From Snodgrassella alvi (GTDB lineage Bacteria > Pseudomonadota > Gammaproteobacteria > Burkholderiales > Neisseriaceae): DNA of 42,375 bases. Both the position numbers and the translations under genes were made by a program. Below are positions 37,423-42,375 of the stretch, piece after piece. A model generated the notes under the pieces. It worked only from the letters and a program-made list of their open reading frames with translations, ran no database searches and had not been told where the DNA came from. The stretch is taken from positions 1 through 42,375 of the forward strand of contig NZ_MEIO01000058.1 in the NCBI RefSeq assembly GCF_002777745.1, read 5' to 3'. The stretch's first letter is position 1. Every line of letters starts with the position of its first letter.

Positions 37423-38661
37423 TTAATAGCCGTTGGACTGAGATTGGCGATAAGCGTTTTGTAAGGGACGGATTTGATCTAGTCTGGCCTCATCTATTGC
37501 CTGAGCAATATGCCGTGGTTCAGCAGTGGCACGAGCAATTGCCGCTGCATCAATATTTAGCGCCGCAGCCTGTATGGCCAGCCAATGCTGCTGTTGCGGG
37601 TATTGTTGTTGTTCGAATCCCAACCGCCCGCGTATATCAGCCATACATACCCGCAGAATCTGTGCAAAGCGTTGCGGACGGCGCAAGGCATCAGTTTTTT
37701 TCAGAATATTCAGAACCGTTTGCGGTTTGAGCTGGCTCACACTGTGTAACCTGATATGATAACTGCAAACCAGCAAGGCAAGTTGCGCACAGGCTTTGGG
37801 CACCTGCCAGCGCTGGTTCACTGCTTCCACCGGCCGAATTCCAGCATAATCATGTCCGGGATGGCTTGGTAATTTTTCAGCAGGTGTTAATGCTTTGCCC
37901 AGATCATGGGTGAGAGTGGCGTAGCGTTCTTCCAGCGAATAATCATGTTCGGCAGCATACTGTAAGCAAAGCAGCGTATGTTCACCAGCATCTATTTCCG
38001 GATGGTAATCAGCACGCTGTGGTACGCCAAATAAAGCATCCACTTCCGGCAGAATAATCTTCAGAGCACCGCAGGCACGCAAAACCTCTATCATCAAACG
38101 AGGCTGCTTTTCCATCAATCCTTTCGCCAGCTCCTGCCATACCCGCTCGGCAACCAGTGCATTTACTTCGCCCCTGACCACCATCTGGCGCATTAATGCC
38201 ATCGTTTCATCCGCAACCTGAAACCCGTAGCGGGCTGCAAAACGGGCGATACGCAAAATCCGCACCGGATCTTCTGCAAATGCCGGACTGACATGGCGCA
38301 AAATACCGCGGCGTAAATCAGCCAGACCATTGTAGGGATCGATCAGATTGCCCGCTGCGTCTTCTGCCATGGCATTTATAGTTAAATCACGCCGCTGCAA
38401 GTCCTGTTCAAGTGTAACATCAGCTGCTGCATGAAAAGTAAAGCCATTATAGCCAGCCGCTACTTTGCGCTCTGTGCGTGCCAATGCATATTCCTCATGC
38501 GTTTGCGGGTGCAGAAACACCGGAAAATCTTTACCCACCGGCTGATAGCCAGCCTGTAACATATCTTTTGCATCAGCCCCCACGACTACCCAGTCGCGGT
38601 CAGCCACTGGGCGTTGCAAATACTTATCCCTTACCGCACCACCAACTAAATAAATTTGCAT
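37423..38661 (-). CDS. cca: Multifunctional CCA-adding enzyme
   Basis: 412 residues. ATG 38661 gives [12 protein letters not shown], matching E. coli Cca at its first residues, so the upstream TTG is rejected. The class II nucleotidyltransferase site is [10 protein letters not shown] then [37 protein letters not shown] and [16 protein letters not shown] follow. A C-terminal HD domain ([10 protein letters not shown], then HPGHDYAGI) gives the phosphatase/phosphodiesterase activities seen in E. coli. It builds and repairs the 3' CCA of tRNAs. glnD starts two bases after its stop. Confidence 0.97.
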   Translation of the reverse strand: MQIYLVGGAVRDKYLQRPVADRDWVVVGADAKDMLQAGYQPVGKDFPVFLHPQTHEEYALARTERKVAAGYNGFTFHAAADVTLEQDLQRRDLTINAMAEDAAGNLIDPYNGLADLRRGILRHVSPAFAEDPVRILRIARFAARYGFQVADETMALMRQMVVRGEVNALVAERVWQELAKGLMEKQPRLMIEVLRACGALKIILPEVDALFGVPQRADYHPEIDAGEHTLLCLQYAAEHDYSLEERYATLTHDLGKALTPAEKLPSHPGHDYAGIRPVEAVNQRWQVPKACAQLALLVCSYHIRLHSVSQLKPQTVLNILKKTDALRRPQRFAQILRVCMADIRGRLGFEQQQYPQQQHWLAIQAAALNIDAAAIARATAEPRHIAQAIDEARLDQIRPLQNAYRQSQSNGY

Positions 38662-38797
38662 ATCAAATGTATCAATCAAAAACAGAAGATCATTGTGCCG
38701 TAGTCTGGAACAGTTGTTAACTGATTTTTCCGCCAGCTTAGCTGGCTATTGGCAGAAAAACAGAATCATCAGACCAGCCAGATTCAGTGACGCACAG

Positions 38798-38830
38798 AAA
38801 ATAAAACGCTCTGCGCACAGGCAGAGCGTT
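38798..38830 (-). terminator. Rho-independent terminator after the MatC-like transporter gene
   Basis: AACGCTCTGC (38805-38814) pairs perfectly with GCAGAGCGTT (38821-38830) around GCACAG. The minus strand continues with TTTTATTTTC. It lies 16 bases past the stop at 38846. Confidence 0.88.
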
Positions 38831-38845
38831 GTCATTGCATGATGA

Positions 38846-40159
38846 TTACATCATCAGCGCAGGCACTATCATTGCCAAACCCGGCAAAATTGGTACTGTA
38901 GAAAAGGCAACAATCAGCAAACGTTTAAACATTGTCTCCTGCTGTTTTTCATCAGTAACACTCACTACCAGTGTACCAGCAATATGAATCGGATTAACCA
39001 CACTGAGCATGGCTGGTGCAGCACAGGCCATTATAATCAGTGAAATTTGCGGAGATTCGCCAAAAATGGTGAATACCATCGGAATCATCAGGCTGATTAC
39101 GCCCAAGGTAGAAGACTCTACGTTACTCAGGAACGTAGTCAGGTAAGCAAGCATAAACAGCAGAGCGATTTTGCTGCTGGTCAGACTTAACAGCCCATGT
39201 TCAACTGCATCCATAGTATTTATCTGCATCATGGTACCAATGAGGACCAGCAAGCCGCTGATAACCACCACTGCATTCCAGGGAATTTTTTTCACAAAAT
39301 CCTTACTGTTTTTGGGAAAACACAGCATCAATACCACAGCCAGCGTCAAGGCAGTCAAGCCGACATTGGCTTTAGCAAATACAACAAGTATTAGAAAAAT
39401 TAATACGGCAATCGTAGAGCATATTGCATAAAATGGTTGTAACTGATGAGTATCACAGGTTTCCTGCTTGATTGGTTTAAGCAGCAGAAAACCCTTTACA
39501 GGCTTGTCAGTATTGTCTGCATCAACCACTCTTTTTTCATGAAATACAATCTGTAAAGCAATGACAAACAGAATACTGATTACTGTACCCAGCAGCCACA
39601 CCAGCCACGGGTTATACTCAACCTGTGCTTTTTTAGCAGCATCGAGAATTACCTGACCGGTAGGATTAATCGGCGACAATGCACCAGTATTGGCACCAAT
39701 AATTGCTGCCATTTCACAGATAAAAAACAGTCGGGGATGTTTTCTGCCTAAAGCTGCAATGACTGGTACCAGCAACGTAATTGAAGCAGTAGAAAAGGCG
39801 CCGGCTGTTGAAATAGCAAATCCTATAAAATAGCCAATCCAAGGTACAACATGAGTGTAGTGCCCCATTTTGGCGTAGACCTTATCTGTAAACCAGCTCA
39901 AACCGCCGCTTTTTTCCAGATGGGCAAATAATAAAGATACTCCGATTAACAGCGTGACAATGGCACCGGGAAAATGATGCAGAACTTCCTTACTGCTCAG
40001 TACCATCCCTGTAGCGGAACTATCTGCAATTTTAGCAGATGCCATAACCAACACTGCGGTAGCACTAAACCCCAGCAAACCTATATTGACATGTCGCCAG
40101 ACAGCCAGAATCAAAATCACAACCAATAATACGAGCGATAATACTTGTAGTAAGTTCAT
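38846..40159 (-). CDS. MatC/SLC13-like anion (dicarboxylate) transporter
   Basis: 437 residues with about eleven hydrophobic segments. The opening MNLLQVLSLVLLVVILILAVWRHVNIGLLGFSATAVL and the first-half motif STAGAFSTASITLLVPVIAALG then GANTGALSPINPTGQ are of the ion-transporter superfamily type. The second half repeats it (LTTFLSNVESSTLGVISLMIPM then SVVNPIHIAGT). It best fits the MatC N-terminal/SLC13 permease group, whose members carry malonate, succinate or similar dicarboxylates with Na+ or H+. Substrate is not determined; adjacent genes give no clue. It is transcribed alone and closed by its own terminator. Confidence 0.82.
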   Translation of the reverse strand: MNLLQVLSLVLLVVILILAVWRHVNIGLLGFSATAVLVMASAKIADSSATGMVLSSKEVLHHFPGAIVTLLIGVSLLFAHLEKSGGLSWFTDKVYAKMGHYTHVVPWIGYFIGFAISTAGAFSTASITLLVPVIAALGRKHPRLFFICEMAAIIGANTGALSPINPTGQVILDAAKKAQVEYNPWLVWLLGTVISILFVIALQIVFHEKRVVDADNTDKPVKGFLLLKPIKQETCDTHQLQPFYAICSTIAVLIFLILVVFAKANVGLTALTLAVVLMLCFPKNSKDFVKKIPWNAVVVISGLLVLIGTMMQINTMDAVEHGLLSLTSSKIALLFMLAYLTTFLSNVESSTLGVISLMIPMVFTIFGESPQISLIIMACAAPAMLSVVNPIHIAGTLVVSVTDEKQQETMFKRLLIVAFSTVPILPGLAMIVPALMM

Positions 40160-41596
40160 AGATAGTCCTGATTTGTTATCGTTCTGAAAAAAATTACGCT
40201 GAAAATCGTAAAATAATCAAACAGAATTTGTATTTATTTTGAATTAAGTTGTACTCTCTTTCGTCAAAGTTCCGTGGATTCCGAACTTGCATTTATAACG
40301 TATTTAATTGGTTTTAACAAACAAAAATTAACTAAATGACTATATTTGTTATTTGTGAAGCTGTTAATGTAGTGTTAGTTTGAAAGAAAGTACAAAATAT
40401 ATACGTGTGTAAAACGAAGGAAATTTAATTTGATGATATTGTATTTCTGAAGGAAAACGGGCTATTCCTTAACAAGTTATCAATAGGTATATACAAAAAT
40501 CATGGATGTATCCAACTATTAGATGTAGTATTTATCACAGCTCTCAAAACTTTATTTGCCGGAAAAACATGGCTGTAGCCAGAACAATTGAAATATTGAA
40601 ATGTTGAAAAACAATTATACAGTATATGACTTATACAATGTTATATATAGTATACAAAGCCTACAATATTGTAGACAATATATGATACAACAAAATTATC
40701 TATACGAAGTATCAGAAGTACGAGGGATAACATCTTATAGAAATTATTGATACGATGAGTTAAGTCCTTGATTACTTTAAACTGTCCCTGAGGGTGTCCA
40801 CGTAAAATAATTAAAAATGGGCTATAACTAATTGAATAATAAAGACTATGACATTCAGGTGTCCACGGTGTCCACGCGTTTTCGGGAGATAGCAGGGCAA
40901 AGGGTCGAAAATCGGCAATGATATTTTTACGCGCAGCATGTAAACAGTGCGAGAGTGGGGAAAACTTCGGGAAATGGACGCGGTGGACAGGACAGGGTAG
41001 GCTATATATATATTATTTTATATTATAAGATATATATAGACATTTTTCCGTAGACACCGGTTTATTTCCTCTCTATTTTTGTGCGGTATTATCCTCCGCA
41101 AATCCTTGACAGCTGGGCATTTTGATATTTCTTAACACTTCTATTGCGGGATTAGAATCGCCGCAGCGACGGCACAAAAATCCCTAACATTTTTCGTGTA
41201 GAATAATTCAAAATCACAAGGTGTAGGGGTGTCCCGAGGGGTGTCCACTCGTTTAGCATTTTGGGACACCCTAACTAAGTTCTTGTTATTTAACGTCTAA
41301 ATATTATTTTGGTGGACGCACATAAACCATCAAAAATAAATCAAATCAATAGCAGTTATTTTTGACGTTCTATATATACTAACAATACCTTAACAGTGTG
41401 GTGGTGTGTCGTGGCAACGTCGCGCTCTATGTTTCCTTGCGCCTCCTATTAATTGGCTTAGTCCTCGCAGTATTTTTCGCGCTCTATGTATAGTGTGTCG
41501 TGTGTTGAGGGTTCGCGCTGTGCGTATGTATATAAAAGGAGTCGCCGATAACCCCCCTCCCTCATTGGACAACGCGCGGCGCACCCGGGGTCCCTT
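40160..41596. other. Non-coding, repeat-rich region between the transporter gene and the insertion sequence
   Basis: 1437 bases without a credible gene. The part to about 40780 is AT-rich, with several TATACAA-like words and a perfect 14-bp palindrome, CTACAATATTGTAG, at 40661-40674. From 40790 to 41320 it carries the GGTGTCCAC repeats described separately, with an AT-only tract at about 41003-41038. The part from 41400 to 41596 is more GC-rich and repeats CGCGCTCTATGT at 41421-41432 and 41478-41489. No perfect DnaA box was seen. Confidence 0.6.
40793..41320. repeat. Iteron-like GGTGTCCACG repeats in both orientations
   Basis: Plus-strand perfect copies of GGTGTCCACG lie at 40793-40802, 40858-40867 and 40867-40876 (the last two share one G), with a 9/10 copy at 41240-41249. 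Minus-strand relatives are at 41049-41058 (one mismatch) and about 41312-41320. Shorter GTGGAC words are near 40975-40990. A perfect inverted pair, GGGTGTCCC (41227-41235) and GGGACACCC (41263-41271), encloses one copy. The motif was not noticed elsewhere in the window. Confidence 0.75.
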
Positions 41597-42375
41597 TGTA
41601 AATACCCCAAACTTAGTACAAGATTCAAGTAGAAAATTATGCTGCTTGTTTTAGGGTTTTATATTCAATCGGCGTCATATTATTTAATGCTTCATGAGGC
41701 CTTTCCGTGTTATAAATGGTTAGCCATTCTTCGGTTACCTTTCTTGCTTGTTCCAGATTATTAAATAGATATAAATCTAGTACCTCTGTGCGATAGGTGC
41801 GATTAAATCGTTCAATATATCCGTTTTGATATGGGCTACCTGGTTGAATATAATCTATGGTTATACCATGTGACTTTGCCCAGTCGATGAATGTTTTTCC
41901 GGTAAATTCCGGTCCATTATCCACTCGTATTTTGAGTGGATAGCCATGATATTCGGCCAGTTTATCTAGGTAACGGGTAATCCTGCCAGCAGGTAAACTA
42001 ACCGCAATATCAATGCCTAACGCCTCACGATTAAAGTCATCTATCACATTGAAGGTTCTAAAACGCTGTTGATTGCGACTGCTGTCACTCATAAAATCCA
42101 TTGACCAGCATTCACCTTGTTTATTGGGTACTGATAGCCTTTCTGGGCTTCGTGGAGGAATGCGTTGTTTACGCTTTACCCTGAGATTAAGCTTTAATTC
42201 ACAATACACCCGATACACACGTTTATGATTCCATTTATAGCCGAGCTTGCTGATGCGATTAAAACATTTAGGAAAGCCCCAGCGTAAATGCTTATCGGTA
42301 ATAGCACTTAGTACCGACATAATCACTGAATCATCCGGTAATTTAGGTTGATAATAGTAAGCGCAGCGACTTAAG
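41597..42375 (-). mobile_element. IS3-family insertion sequence, partial (right part beyond window)
   Basis: The element contains an IS3-type OrfB transposase. Its end in this window is probably at TGTAAATACCCC (41597 onward), about 40 bases beyond the transposase stop, because IS3-family ends begin with TG. The boundary is tentative: the partner inverted repeat and target duplication lie outside the window. Confidence 0.7.
41637..42375 (-). CDS. IS3-family transposase OrfB (integrase core), N-terminus outside window
   Basis: 245 codons plus stop are visible, open to the right edge. Before the first internal ATG the frame reads through CAYYYQPKLPDDSVIM, which is typical of OrfB, so the gene is not truncated at 42326. 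The rve domain has the DDE residues in WSMDFMSD, RVDNGPEF and YIERFNRTYRTEV, and ends with YNTERPHEALNNMTPIEY. OrfB is normally made as an OrfAB frameshift product and catalyses copy-out transposition. No internal stop or frameshift is seen, so the copy may be functional. Confidence 0.92.
   Translation of the reverse strand, partial: LSRCAYYYQPKLPDDSVIMSVLSAITDKHLRWGFPKCFNRISKLGYKWNHKRVYRVYCELKLNLRVKRKQRIPPRSPERLSVPNKQGECWSMDFMSDSSRNQQRFRTFNVIDDFNREALGIDIAVSLPAGRITRYLDKLAEYHGYPLKIRVDNGPEFTGKTFIDWAKSHGITIDYIQPGSPYQNGYIERFNRTYRTEVLDLYLFNNLEQARKVTEEWLTIYNTERPHEALNNMTPIEYKTLKQAA

Noticed and set aside
37610-37625. TTCGAATCCC resembling a tRNA T-loop
   Set aside because: It lies within the cca coding sequence and no cloverleaf arms can be built around it.
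41406-41654. 82-codon plus-strand frame crossing the IS end
   Set aside because: It runs across the probable insertion boundary into antisense of the transposase, so it cannot be an original gene.

Overview
The window looks like chromosomal DNA of a betaproteobacterium of the family Neisseriaceae, most plausibly a Snodgrassella-like gut symbiont. This is inferred from the gene content: a peptidoglycan O-acetylation cluster patA-patB-ape1 as in Neisseria, a DUF971 gene beside ubiE, a Tat/lipoprotein LD-carboxypeptidase and an hmp-nsrR pair. Base composition is moderate and the intergenic DNA is AT-rich. No organism name can be read from the sequence itself, and no rRNA or tRNA gene was seen.

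Layout. (1) Positions 1-4192 hold the first ~1400 codons of a giant RTX (calcium-binding) protein on the minus strand. It is built from 183-202-residue modules, some identical at the DNA level, and runs off the left edge. (2) 4193-5553 is AT-rich DNA without genes. (3) 5554-38661 is a dense housekeeping block: hemG; proS; two adjacent pol-beta-type nucleotidyltransferases; nadE; DUF971-ubiE; pepD; an LdcA-type carboxypeptidase; nsrR and hmp with a readable promoter and NsrR operator; lgt; ftsK; anmK; xth; an M23 endopeptidase; a YihY-type membrane protein; a wrbA-nfsA pair; ape1-patB-patA; a CDF zinc exporter; a HAD phosphatase; an Asp/Glu-type racemase; nnrD; glnD; and cca. (4) 38846-40159 is a MatC/SLC13-like anion transporter. 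(5) 40160-41596 is non-coding DNA carrying a cluster of GGTGTCCACG-type repeats in both orientations around an AT-only tract. (6) From about 41597 to the right edge lies an IS3-family insertion sequence.

How the genes fit together. Cell-envelope functions are prominent. PatA, PatB and Ape1 would add and remove O-acetyl groups on peptidoglycan. LdcA and the M23 enzyme trim peptides, AnmK recycles anhydro-MurNAc, Lgt lipidates lipoproteins, and the HAD phosphatase and racemase may also serve wall metabolism. NsrR and Hmp form a self-contained nitric-oxide response. WrbA and NfsA form a two-gene flavoprotein redox operon. Convergent genes are separated by clear hairpin terminators.

The least ordinary parts are the RTX gene with its DNA-identical tandem modules, the paired nucleotidyltransferases, and the repeat-rich, origin-like region next to the insertion sequence.
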